32,205 nucleotides of DNA. Origin: Acidobacteriota bacterium (GTDB lineage: Bacteria; Acidobacteriota; Blastocatellia; Pyrinomonadales; Pyrinomonadaceae). Positions 1 through 7,771 of the stretch are shown here, piece after piece. The stretch spans positions 1-32,205 of the forward strand of contig JAIVJI010000005.1 in NCBI GenBank assembly GCA_020200135.1. The letters run 5' to 3'. A program made the translations under genes and the position numbers. Position 1 is the stretch's first letter. Every line of letters begins with the position of its first letter. The notes beneath the pieces are model-generated. The model did not search any database. It was given only the letters and a program-made list of their open reading frames with translations, and was not told the DNA's origin.

Positions 1-1
1 G

Positions 2-106
2 GCGAGCGTCGCGCCGCGCGCCCACGTCGCCCCGCCGCAGCTCGCGCCCGCCGAGGCCGCCGCGCGCATGGCCGGCGAACAGTTGCAGCTCGCGCTCGCG
101 GGCTGA
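2..106 (+). CDS. C-terminal fragment of an unidentified upstream protein
   Basis: An open frame enters from the left edge and ends at TGA 104-106, giving about 34 residues rich in Ala and Pro and ending GEQLQLALAG. No motif is recognisable, so no function is assigned. It lies 19 bases before murQ on the same strand and may belong to the same operon. The salvage pathway downstream lacks a visible sugar kinase, so this could be where one ends, but nothing in the fragment shows it. Confidence 0.45.
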   Translation, partial: ASVAPRAHVAPPQLAPAEAAARMAGEQLQLALAG

Positions 107-125
107 AACGCGACCGTTTTTTTCG

Positions 126-1046
126 ATGAGTTCAGAAACGCCGCCAGAGCTTCCCGTCACCGAGCAGGAGAACCCGCGGACGAGCGGGCTGAGCAGGCTG
201 CCGACCGCCGAAGTCCTCCGCCTGATGAGCGAGGAGGACGCCGGAGTTGCCCCCGCGGTCGCGCGCGTGCTGCCGGAGGTCGGGCGCGCGGTCGATGCGG
301 TCGTCGAGCGTTTGAGCGCGGGCGGTCGGCTCTTCTACGTCGGGACGGGCACGTCGGGGCGCCTGGGGGTGCTCGACGCGTCGGAGTGCCCGCCGACCTT
401 CGGGGTGCCGCCCGAGCTGGTGCAGGGAATCATCGCGGGCGGTTACGACGCCCTCTACCGCGCCGTCGAGGCTTCGGAGGACGACCGCGAGGCGGGGGCG
501 CGCGACGCGGAGGCGCGCGGCGTGTCGGGCGCGGACGCCGTCGTCGGCCTCGCGGCTTCGGGGCGGACGCCTTACACCGTCGGCGCGGTCGAGTACGCGC
601 GCCGGCTCGGGGCGTTCACGGCGGCCGTGACGTGCGCGCCGGGCTCGCCCATCACGCTCGCGGCCGAGGTCTCAATCGTCCCCGTAGTCGGGCCGGAGGT
701 GGTCGCCGGCTCGACCCGGCTGAAGGCCGGGACGGCGCAGAAGTTGGTCCTGAACATGCTCTCGACGGCGACGATGGTCAGGCTCGGCTACGTCACCGGC
801 AACCGTATGACGAACATGCGCCCCGGCAACGTCAAGCTGCGCGCGCGTTCGGAGCGCATCATCTCGGCCGAGGCCGGAGTCGACGTAGCGGCCGCGCGCG
901 CGGCGCTCGAAGCGGCGGGCGGCGACCTCCGCGTCGCGCTCGTGATGGCGAAGACGGGGCGCGGACAGGAAGAGGCTCGCCGCGCTCTGGAAGCCTGTGG
1001 CTGGGTGGTCGAGCGCGCCGCCGCGGAACTGTCGGAGCGGACTTAG
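126..1046 (+). CDS. murQ: N-acetylmuramic acid 6-phosphate etherase MurQ
   Basis: MurQ cleaves the D-lactyl ether of N-acetylmuramic acid 6-phosphate in the cytoplasm, giving N-acetylglucosamine 6-phosphate and lactate for peptidoglycan recycling. The 306-residue product matches the usual length of about 300. The N-terminus has the family pattern TEQENPRT...LPTAEVLRLM. The SIS sugar-phosphate fold includes YVGTGTSGRLGVLDASECPP (71-90). E87 and E118 (in VEASEDD) sit where the two glutamates needed by the E. coli enzyme lie. MTNMRPGN near residue 230 is also typical. The ATG at 126 is kept because the conserved N-terminus begins just after it, although no clear ribosome binding site precedes it. 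It heads a same-strand run of salvage genes. MurQ needs a phosphorylated substrate, yet no MurNAc kinase or PTS transporter is visible. Confidence 0.95.
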   Translation: MSSETPPELPVTEQENPRTSGLSRLPTAEVLRLMSEEDAGVAPAVARVLPEVGRAVDAVVERLSAGGRLFYVGTGTSGRLGVLDASECPPTFGVPPELVQGIIAGGYDALYRAVEASEDDREAGARDAEARGVSGADAVVGLAASGRTPYTVGAVEYARRLGAFTAAVTCAPGSPITLAAEVSIVPVVGPEVVAGSTRLKAGTAQKLVLNMLSTATMVRLGYVTGNRMTNMRPGNVKLRARSERIISAEAGVDVAAARAALEAAGGDLRVALVMAKTGRGQEEARRALEACGWVVERAAAELSERT

Positions 1047-1061
1047 CCGACTTCTAAAAAG

Positions 1062-1772
1062 ATGATCCCCACGCTCCACCCTTCGCTTCAGGGCGCACGC
1101 GCGTGCATCTTCGACGCGGGCGGGACGCTCGTCCACCCGGACTGGCCGCGCCTCGCCGAGCTGGCCGAGGGAGCGGCCGGGCGCCGCTTCGGCGCCGAGG
1201 AGATGCGGCGCGCCTTCGGCGAAATGCTGAAGTGCGTCGGCTCGACGGGGCCGGGCGGCCGCTCCATTGACCAGACCGGCCGCCACTGGACTTTCCGCGC
1301 GATGTACGGCGGGCTCGGGCTGGACGAGTCGGCGTGCGACTCACTCGTCGGGCGCATCGACGCGGCGCACGGCGAGCGTCACATCTGGTGCGGCGTGGAC
1401 GCGGACGCGGCGCGCGTCGTGGACGAGCTGAAGCGCGCGGGTCTGCTCGTCGCCGTGGTCTCGAACACGGAGGACGGCCGCCTCACAGACTCTCTGGAGT
1501 CGGCGGGCCTCGGCGGCCGCTTCGATCTGCTCGTAGACTCGCACCTCGTCGGGTGCAAGAAGCCGGACGCGGCCATCTTCCGGCTCGCGCTCGGGCGGCT
1601 CGGCGTCGAGGCGTCCGAGGCGGTCTTCGTCGGCGACTCCTACGCGCACGACGCGCTCGCGGCACGCGCCGCCGGTTTGCGCGCCGTCCTGCTCGACCCG
1701 CTCGACATGCACCCCGAGGCCGTCTGCCCGCGCATACGTCGCTTGGGCGATTTGCTTCCGGGCGTGGTTTGA
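1062..1772 (+). CDS. HAD-superfamily hydrolase-like protein
   Basis: A 236-residue protein of the haloacid dehalogenase superfamily, starting 15 bases after murQ and probably co-transcribed. Motif I is FDAGGT with the nucleophile D18. Motif II is VVSNTEDG, motif III is the lysine in GCKKPDAAIF, and motif IV is VFVGDSYAHD. A helical cap lies between motifs I and II, as in subfamily IA. The residue two after the nucleophile is Gly (G20) instead of the Asp that serves as general acid in most HAD phosphatases, so a simple phosphomonoesterase role is uncertain. Its place beside murQ invites comparison with MupP, the MurNAc 6-phosphate phosphatase, but that enzyme would compete with MurQ and the missing Asp argues against it. 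The substrate is unknown. Confidence 0.85.
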   Translation: MIPTLHPSLQGARACIFDAGGTLVHPDWPRLAELAEGAAGRRFGAEEMRRAFGEMLKCVGSTGPGGRSIDQTGRHWTFRAMYGGLGLDESACDSLVGRIDAAHGERHIWCGVDADAARVVDELKRAGLLVAVVSNTEDGRLTDSLESAGLGGRFDLLVDSHLVGCKKPDAAIFRLALGRLGVEASEAVFVGDSYAHDALAARAAGLRAVLLDPLDMHPEAVCPRIRRLGDLLPGVV

Positions 1773-1781
1773 AAATAGAAT
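1752..1781 (+). promoter_or_regulatory. Possible sigma-70 promoter before the symporter gene
   Basis: TTGCTT (1752-1757) and TAGAAT (1776-1781) are separated by 18 bases. The -10 box lies in a short A+T-rich patch just after the HAD stop codon, about 55 bases before the symporter ATG. It could start a second transcript for the transporter, nagZ and namZ genes. The -35 box is a weak match. Confidence 0.35.
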
Positions 1782-1836
1782 CCATCGAATTCCGAAGTCA
1801 CTCCCGCTCTTCAACCCAGAGGCCGCCCGGTACACA

Positions 1837-3459
1837 ATGCAGACGCTCGACCTGGTCATCATCTTCGGCTATCTCGTCGGCATCACGCTGTTCGGCATCT
1901 GGTTCGCGGGCAAGCAGGAGACGACCGAGGACTACTTCGTCGGCGACCGCAGCGTCCCCTGGTGGGCCATCGCCGCCTCCATCGTCGCCACCGAGACCTC
2001 GACCATCACCTTCATCAGCGTCCCCGGCGTCGCCTTCGCGCGCGGCGGCAACTTCCAGTTCCTCCAACTCGTGGTCGGCTACATGCTGGGGCGCGTCGTC
2101 ATCTCGCTCCTCTTCATCCCGTCCTACTTCCGCGGCGAGCTGCTGACGGTCTACGAGCTGCTCGAGCGGCGCTTCGGCGGGCGCATCAAGATGCTGGCGG
2201 CGGCGCTCTTCGTCGTCATGCGCAACATCGCCGACGGCATCCGGCTGCTGCTGACGGCCATCGTGCTCGCGGCCGTCTACACGGCCTTCCAGCCCGGCGC
2301 CGACGCCCGCACCATCATCATCGCCTCGGTCGTCCTGCTCGGCCTCGTGATGCTCGTCTTCACCTACTACGGCGGGATGGAGGCGGTCATCTGGGTCGAG
2401 GTCGTGCAGCTCGGCATCTACCTGGCGGGCGCGCTGGCGGCCGTGTTCGTCCTCGCGTCGCACATCCCCGGAGGGTTCGGCGGCGCCGTCGCGCTCGGCG
2501 AGCAGTACGGCAAGTTCAGTTTCGTCGACCTCGGCTTCCGGGACACGATCCACTCGCTGGGGCTGCCCCTCACCGACGCGAAGTGGCAGTTCACGCTCCC
2601 GGTCGACCTGACGAAGACCTACACGCTCTGGGCGGGCGTCATCGGCGGCTGCTTCCTGACGATGAGCACGCACGGCACCGACCAGTACCTCGTCCAGCGG
2701 TACCTCTGCACCGACCGTCCGCGACGCGCGGCGGCGGCGCTGCTGTCGAGCGGCGCGGTGGTCTTCGCGCAGTTCGTCGGCTTCCTCTTCATCGGCGTCC
2801 TGCTCTTCGCCTTCTACGGGCCGCAGGTCGACCCGGCCTACGGCCAGTTGCCGTCGGGCGTGGCGACGCTCCCCGTCGGCGGCACGTTCCAGAGGGTCGC
2901 GACCGACACCATCTTCCCCGACTTCATCACGCGGCACATGCCGACGGGGCTCTCGGGTCTCGTCGTCGCCGCCATCTTCGCCGCCGCGCTCTCGTCGTCG
3001 CTCAACTCCATCGCGGCGACGGCCGTCAACGACCTCTACAAACCCTTCCGGCCGGGGCGCCCGGACAGACACTACCTGCGTGTCTCGCGTTGGCTGACGA
3101 TGCTGTGGGGCGGCGTGCAGGTGTCGGTGGCAATCGTCGCGATGCGGCAGGGGCGCTCCGCGCTCGACCAGGCGCTCTCGGTCGCGTCGCTGATAAACGG
3201 CCCGGTGCTGGGCGTCTTCCTCGTCGGCACCTTCCTGCGGCGCGTGAGCGAGCCGCCCGCGCTCGTCGGCATGGTCGCGAGCATCGTCGTCATGCTCTAC
3301 GTGCGCTTCTACACGCCGCTGGCGTGGACGTGGTACGTGCTTCTGGGGAGCGGCGTGACGTTCTTCGTCGCGTGGCTCGCAAGCTACGCCTTCGCGCCCG
3401 CGCCGGTCGAGCGCCGGGACGAGCTGGCGCCCGGCGCGGCCGGCAGACAGGCGGACTAA
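1837..3459 (+). CDS. Sodium/solute symporter (SSS family)
   Basis: A 540-residue, highly hydrophobic protein with about 13 predicted membrane helices, typical of SSS-family sodium-coupled transporters in the inner membrane. The first helix is LVIIFGYLVGITLFGIWFAG. The GDRSVPWWAIAASIVATETS loop and helix that follow are a family signature, as is the region ending SFLYFP-like IPSYFR and YELLERRFG. The sequence LVVAAIFAAALSSSLNSIAA near residue 385 matches the conserved late helix that contributes to the sodium site. The order murQ, HAD, symporter, nagZ, namZ suggests that it imports a peptidoglycan-derived sugar such as MurNAc or GlcNAc, replacing the PTS transporter MurP. The substrate is inferred from context only. 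Confidence 0.9.
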   Translation: MQTLDLVIIFGYLVGITLFGIWFAGKQETTEDYFVGDRSVPWWAIAASIVATETSTITFISVPGVAFARGGNFQFLQLVVGYMLGRVVISLLFIPSYFRGELLTVYELLERRFGGRIKMLAAALFVVMRNIADGIRLLLTAIVLAAVYTAFQPGADARTIIIASVVLLGLVMLVFTYYGGMEAVIWVEVVQLGIYLAGALAAVFVLASHIPGGFGGAVALGEQYGKFSFVDLGFRDTIHSLGLPLTDAKWQFTLPVDLTKTYTLWAGVIGGCFLTMSTHGTDQYLVQRYLCTDRPRRAAAALLSSGAVVFAQFVGFLFIGVLLFAFYGPQVDPAYGQLPSGVATLPVGGTFQRVATDTIFPDFITRHMPTGLSGLVVAAIFAAALSSSLNSIAATAVNDLYKPFRPGRPDRHYLRVSRWLTMLWGGVQVSVAIVAMRQGRSALDQALSVASLINGPVLGVFLVGTFLRRVSEPPALVGMVASIVVMLYVRFYTPLAWTWYVLLGSGVTFFVAWLASYAFAPAPVERRDELAPGAAGRQAD

Positions 3460-3494
3460 AAGGTTCAGTTCCGGTTGAGAAGCAAGAGACTTTA

Positions 3495-5426
3495 ATGACA
3501 AGCAAGAAACTTTCAAGACTCGCGCGCACGCTGCTCCTGCTCGCGGCCGTGGGCACGGCGGCCGTCGCGCCGCCCGTGACCCCGAGGGCACGCGCACAGA
3601 AAAATCCAGAGGTGGCGAGCGCCTACCGGCCGAAGGCGAGCGCGGACGCGCTCAAGTGGGCCGACCAACAACTCAGGGCGATGACGCTTGAGCAGAAGGC
3701 CGGGCAGCTCATCTCGGTCGGCATCAACGCGCGCTTCCTCAACCAGGAGAGCGCCGAGTTCAAGGAGCTGCGCCGTCAGGTCGAGCAGAACCACGTCGGC
3801 GGCATCATCCTCTTCCGCGGCCCCGTCTACGAGTCCGTCCACCTCGTCAACCGCATGCAGCAGCTCGCGCGCGTGCCGCTGCTGGTCTCGGCCGACCTCG
3901 AAGCCGGCGCCGGGATGCGCTTCGAGGACACGGTCAACCTGCCGTGGAACATGGCGCTCGGCGCGACGGGCAACCCCGACTTCGCGCGCCGCCAGGGCGA
4001 GCTGACCGCGCGCGAGGCGCGCGCGCTCGGCGTCCAGCAGGTCTTCGCGCCCGTCGCCGACGTGAACAACAACGCCGGCAACCCCGTCATCAACGTCCGC
4101 TCTTTCGGCGAAGACCCCTCGGAGGTCGCGCGCTTCGTCGCCGCCTTCGTCGAGGGCGCGCAGGGCGCCGGGGTCATCGCCACCGCCAAACACTTCCCCG
4201 GACACGGCGACACGGCGGTCGATTCGCACCGCGGCCTCCCGGTCATCGACGTGGGGCGCGCGCGGCTCGACGCGGTCGAGCTGGTCCCGTTCCGCGCGGC
4301 CATCAAGTCGGGCGTCGGCTCGGTGATGCCGGCGCACATCGGGCTCCCGCAGATAGACCCGACGCAGGTGACCCCGCTCCCGCGCGAGGCCATCGTCCGC
4401 CCGACCTACGCCGAGCGCGAGGTCTTCGTCGAGAACGCCGTGCTGCCGGGGACGCTCTCGCCCGTCATCACCGGGGGGCTGCTGCGCAAAGACCTCGGTT
4501 TCGACGGCATCATCGTCACCGACGCGATGGACATGAGCGGGCTGACCATCTACTTCAAGCAGGACGAGGCGGCGGTGCGCGCCGTCCTCGCGGGCGCCGA
4601 CATGCTCCTCAAACCCGCCGACCCGGACGCGATGCTGCGGGGCCTGGTCGCGGCGGTGAAGTCGGGGCGACTGACCGAGAAGCGCGTCGAGGAGTCGGCG
4701 CGCAGAATACTCGCGGCCAAGTACGACCTCGGCCTCACCCGCCAGCGCGTGACGCCGCTTGAGATGATAGACACGCTCGTCTCCGGCCCTGAGACCCTGA
4801 AACTGGCCGACGAGATTGCCGAGCACGCCGTCACGCTCGTCCGCGACGACGCGAAGCTCTTGCAGCGCGAGGGCGGCGGCGGGGGGCTGCGCCCCGGCAC
4901 GCGCGTCTTCAACCTCGCCATCACCAACGGCGAAGACCGCTTCTGGATAGCCAACCCGTTCGTCTCGCAGTTGGCGCGGTTGGGGAACAGGGCCGAGACC
5001 GTCACCCTCGACGCGCGCTCGTCCGAGGATGAAGTGAAAGACGCCCTCGAGCGCGCGCAGAAGGCGGACGTGGTCGTCGCCTCGATGTACGGGCGCGTGC
5101 GGTCGGGCGCGACCAACAGCGTCGGGCTCCCGGAGCAGGGGGCGCGCGTGCTCTCGGCGCTGCTTGAGAAGAAGGTGCCTGTAGTCGGCGTCAGCTTCGG
5201 GAACCCTTACCTTTTGCAAAACTTTCAGGGCCTGCGCACATACGTCGTCGCCTACGGCGACATGCCGAGCCTGCAACGCGCGGCGGCGCGCGCGCTGCTG
5301 GGGCAGGCGGGCTTCAGCGGCCGGCTGCCCATCTCGCTCCCCGGCCTCCACCCGCGCGGCACGGGGATACAACTGAAGGCCACACCAGCCGCAACGCCCG
5401 CCGCCGGAGCCGCGACCAACCGATGA
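3495..5426 (+). CDS. nagZ: Secreted beta-N-acetylglucosaminidase NagZ (GH3)
   Basis: A glycoside hydrolase family 3 enzyme that removes terminal GlcNAc from peptidoglycan fragments. The start is ATG 3495, followed by a signal peptide (residues 1 to about 34, ending RARAQ), so the enzyme is exported. The reading frame is open far upstream through the symporter gene, but that part is a shadow. The family motif KHFPGHGD covers 232-239. The DSH at 243-245 supplies the Asp-His dyad used as acid/base by NagZ, and D343 in VTDAMDM is the expected nucleophile. The length of 643 residues, with an extra C-terminal domain after about residue 400, resembles the secreted two-domain Bacillus NagZ and differs from the short cytoplasmic proteobacterial form. 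It ends in an ATGA overlap with the next gene, which implies translational coupling. Confidence 0.93.
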   Translation: MTSKKLSRLARTLLLLAAVGTAAVAPPVTPRARAQKNPEVASAYRPKASADALKWADQQLRAMTLEQKAGQLISVGINARFLNQESAEFKELRRQVEQNHVGGIILFRGPVYESVHLVNRMQQLARVPLLVSADLEAGAGMRFEDTVNLPWNMALGATGNPDFARRQGELTAREARALGVQQVFAPVADVNNNAGNPVINVRSFGEDPSEVARFVAAFVEGAQGAGVIATAKHFPGHGDTAVDSHRGLPVIDVGRARLDAVELVPFRAAIKSGVGSVMPAHIGLPQIDPTQVTPLPREAIVRPTYAEREVFVENAVLPGTLSPVITGGLLRKDLGFDGIIVTDAMDMSGLTIYFKQDEAAVRAVLAGADMLLKPADPDAMLRGLVAAVKSGRLTEKRVEESARRILAAKYDLGLTRQRVTPLEMIDTLVSGPETLKLADEIAEHAVTLVRDDAKLLQREGGGGGLRPGTRVFNLAITNGEDRFWIANPFVSQLARLGNRAETVTLDARSSEDEVKDALERAQKADVVVASMYGRVRSGATNSVGLPEQGARVLSALLEKKVPVVGVSFGNPYLLQNFQGLRTYVVAYGDMPSLQRAAARALLGQAGFSGRLPISLPGLHPRGTGIQLKATPAATPAAGAATNR

Positions 5427-7763
5427 AAAAACTTCTTCCGAAAATATCGAAGCGCTTTCGACTGACGGCGGCGTTGCTTCTGACGTTCGCCTCCACGACC
5501 AACGCGCCGGCGGCGGCGCTGCCGGCGGTGCAGCCGGCGAAGGTCTCGATGGCGGCCGAACGGCTCGCCTTCATCGACGCGGCGGTCGCCGAGGCGGTGG
5601 CGCGGAAGGATTTGCCCGGCGCGGTCGTCCTCGTCGCGCGGCGCGGCGGCGTCGTCTGGCGTAAGGCTTACGGTCGAGCACCTGCTCACGCACCGCTCGG
5701 GCTACGCGCCCGACTTCGACCTCGGCGAGCGCTGGCGCGGGCACGAGGAGATGCTGAAGCGTCTCTACACAGAGCCGCTGCGCGCGGCGCCCGGCGCGCG
5801 CTTCGTCTACAGCGACATCGGCATGATCGTGCTCGGCGAGATCGTCGGCCGCGTCGCGGGCGAGCCGCTCGACTCGTTCGCCGCGAAGAACATCTTCCGG
5901 CCGCTCGGGATGAAGGACACCGGCTTTCGGCGCATCGAAAACCAGACGGCCGGCTCCGGCGCGGACGCGGCCGTCCTCGCGCGCGTCGCGCCGACCGAGA
6001 CGGTGCGCGCGATGAACAGCTACCTCGGCGGGACGGGCGAGGCCGGCGGCGCGGGCGAGTTGATGTTGCGCGGGCAGGTACACGACCCGACCGCGAACCG
6101 CATGGGCGGCGTCGCGGGCCACGCCGGACTCTTCTCGACCGCCGACGACCTCGCGGTCTTCTGCCAGATGATTCTCAACGGCGGCGAGTACGGCGGCGCG
6201 CGGATACTGTCGCCGCTCGGCATCGCCGAGATGAAGCGGCCGCGACAGGTGACCGAAGACGGCGGCGCGCGCGGCCTCGGCTGGGACGTCAACACGACGT
6301 TCTCGACTAACCGCGGCGACCTTTTCCCGGCGGGCTCGTTCGGCCACACGGGATTCACGGGCACCTCGGTCTGGGTCGACCCGGCGAGCGAGACCTTCGT
6401 CGTCTTCCTCTCGAACCGCGTCCACCCCGACGGCAAGGGCGACGTGGGCCCCTTGCGCGCGCGCGTGGCCAACGTCGTCGCGGGCGCGGTCACGGACGCG
6501 GCGGCGGTCGGACGCGCGCAAGCCGAGCAGGCGCAGTACGTCCAGCACATGCTCGCCGGGCTCGCGAGGTTCACCTCCGCCGTGGGCGAGGCGCGCAGGG
6601 CCGAGCAGGAAGGCGCGCTCGCGCCCGAGCAGGCGGAAGTCCGCAACGGCATTGACGTGCTGGCGCGCGGCGGCTTCAAGGAGTTGCAGAATCTGCGCGT
6701 CGGGCTGATAACGAACCACACGGGGCGCGACCTCGCGGGGCGGCAGACGATAGACGTGCTGCGCGAGGCGCCGGGCGTCAAGCTCGTCGCGCTCTTCTCG
6801 CCCGAGCACGGCATACGCGGCCAGCTCGACGACAAGGTCTCCGACTCCACGGACGAGAAGACGGGGCTCCCCGTCTACTCTCTCTACGGCGAGACGCGTC
6901 GGCCGCGGGCCGAGCACCTGAAGAACCTCGACGCGCTCGTCTTCGACATACAGGACATCGGCGCGCGCTTCTACACCTACATGTCCACGCTCGGCTACGC
7001 GATGGAGGAGGCGGCGAAGGCGCGCATCCCGGTCTTCGTCCTCGACCGCCCGAACCCCATCGGCGGCGTCGATACGGAAGGCCCCGTGGCCGACGACGAC
7101 AAGCTCTCGTTCACCGCCTACCACACGATACCCGTCCGGCACGGGATGACGATGGGCGAGCTGGCGCGGCTCTTCAACGAGCAGCGCAAGATCGGGTGCG
7201 ACCTGCGCGTCGTGCAGATGGAGAACTGGCGGCGCGGGATGTGGCTCGACGCGACGGGGCAGACGTGGGTCAACCCCTCGCCGAACATGCGGAGCCTGAC
7301 CGAGGCCACGCTCTACCCCGGCGTCGGGCTTTTGGAGACGTCCAACGTCTCGGTCGGGCGCGGGACGGACACGCCCTTCGAGGTGGTCGGCGCGCCGTGG
7401 ATAGACGGCCGCAGGCTTGCGGCACACCTCAACGGGCGGGGCCTCGCCGGCGTGCGCTTCGTCCCCGTGCGCTTCAAGCCGAGCGCCTCGGTCTACAAGG
7501 GCGAGGAGCTGGGCGGCGTCAACGTCGTCGTCACAGACCGCGCGCGCTTCCGCCCCGTGCGGACCGGAATCGAGATGGCGGTCGCGCTCCGCCGGCTCTA
7601 CCCGAACGACTGGAAGGTGGACTCGTACGCGCGCCTGCTCGTCAACGCCGACACGCTCGAACGTGTGAAGCGCGCCGACGAGCCGGAGGCGATAGAGCGC
7701 TCGTGGCAGCCGCGACTCGCGGAGTTCCGCCGCGCCCGCGCGCGCGCGCTGCTGTACCGTTAG
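5423..7763 (+). pseudogene. Serine hydrolase-NamZ fusion, broken by an internal deletion
   Basis: The gene begins at ATG 5423 with a signal peptide (about 32 residues) and the first strands of a beta-lactamase-fold serine hydrolase, up to VVWRKAYG. The next family block, EHLLTHRSGYAPDFDLGE, is present but in another frame, joined directly at about 5670-5675. The roughly 50 residues that normally lie between these blocks, including the SxxK nucleophile motif, are absent. The missing length is not a multiple of three, so frame 5423 runs into arginine-rich nonsense and stops at 6310. ACGG (5670-5673) would fit both sides of the junction and may be deletion microhomology. The intact gene would encode an exported AmiE-like hydrolase joined to exo-muramidase NamZ. 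An assembly error at this G+C-rich site is the main alternative. Confidence 0.8.
5751..7763 (+). CDS. Surviving frame: serine hydrolase C-terminus plus NamZ (GH171, DUF1343)
   Basis: This 670-residue frame holds the rest of the fusion. Its first part is the C-terminal half of the serine hydrolase, with YSD (20-22, the YxN-type motif) and HTG (199-201, the KTG-type motif), but no SxxK serine. From about base 6639 to the end it is a complete DUF1343/NamZ domain (LRVGLITNHTG, FSPEHGIRG, VFDIQDIGARFYTY, LDRPNPIGG, YPGVGLLETSNVSVGRGTD). NamZ removes MurNAc from the non-reducing end of peptidoglycan fragments, complementing NagZ. The first in-frame ATG follows GAGGAG with no spacing, so efficient restart is doubtful, and any product would lack a signal peptide. 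It ends 8 bases before the next start codon. Confidence 0.8.
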   Translation: MLKRLYTEPLRAAPGARFVYSDIGMIVLGEIVGRVAGEPLDSFAAKNIFRPLGMKDTGFRRIENQTAGSGADAAVLARVAPTETVRAMNSYLGGTGEAGGAGELMLRGQVHDPTANRMGGVAGHAGLFSTADDLAVFCQMILNGGEYGGARILSPLGIAEMKRPRQVTEDGGARGLGWDVNTTFSTNRGDLFPAGSFGHTGFTGTSVWVDPASETFVVFLSNRVHPDGKGDVGPLRARVANVVAGAVTDAAAVGRAQAEQAQYVQHMLAGLARFTSAVGEARRAEQEGALAPEQAEVRNGIDVLARGGFKELQNLRVGLITNHTGRDLAGRQTIDVLREAPGVKLVALFSPEHGIRGQLDDKVSDSTDEKTGLPVYSLYGETRRPRAEHLKNLDALVFDIQDIGARFYTYMSTLGYAMEEAAKARIPVFVLDRPNPIGGVDTEGPVADDDKLSFTAYHTIPVRHGMTMGELARLFNEQRKIGCDLRVVQMENWRRGMWLDATGQTWVNPSPNMRSLTEATLYPGVGLLETSNVSVGRGTDTPFEVVGAPWIDGRRLAAHLNGRGLAGVRFVPVRFKPSASVYKGEELGGVNVVVTDRARFRPVRTGIEMAVALRRLYPNDWKVDSYARLLVNADTLERVKRADEPEAIERSWQPRLAEFRRARARALLYR

Positions 7764-7771
7764 GAGGGGCG

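Noticed and set aside
1062..1772. Naming the HAD protein as MurNAc 6-phosphate phosphatase MupP
   Set aside because: The general-acid Asp is missing and the activity would oppose MurQ. Location alone is not enough.
1798..3597. A 599-residue open frame on the minus strand across the symporter gene, and a similar 619-residue frame at 3513-5372
   Set aside because: Both are antisense to well-supported genes and have the Arg/Asp/His/Val-rich composition produced by reading G+C-rich codons backward. No family motif is present.
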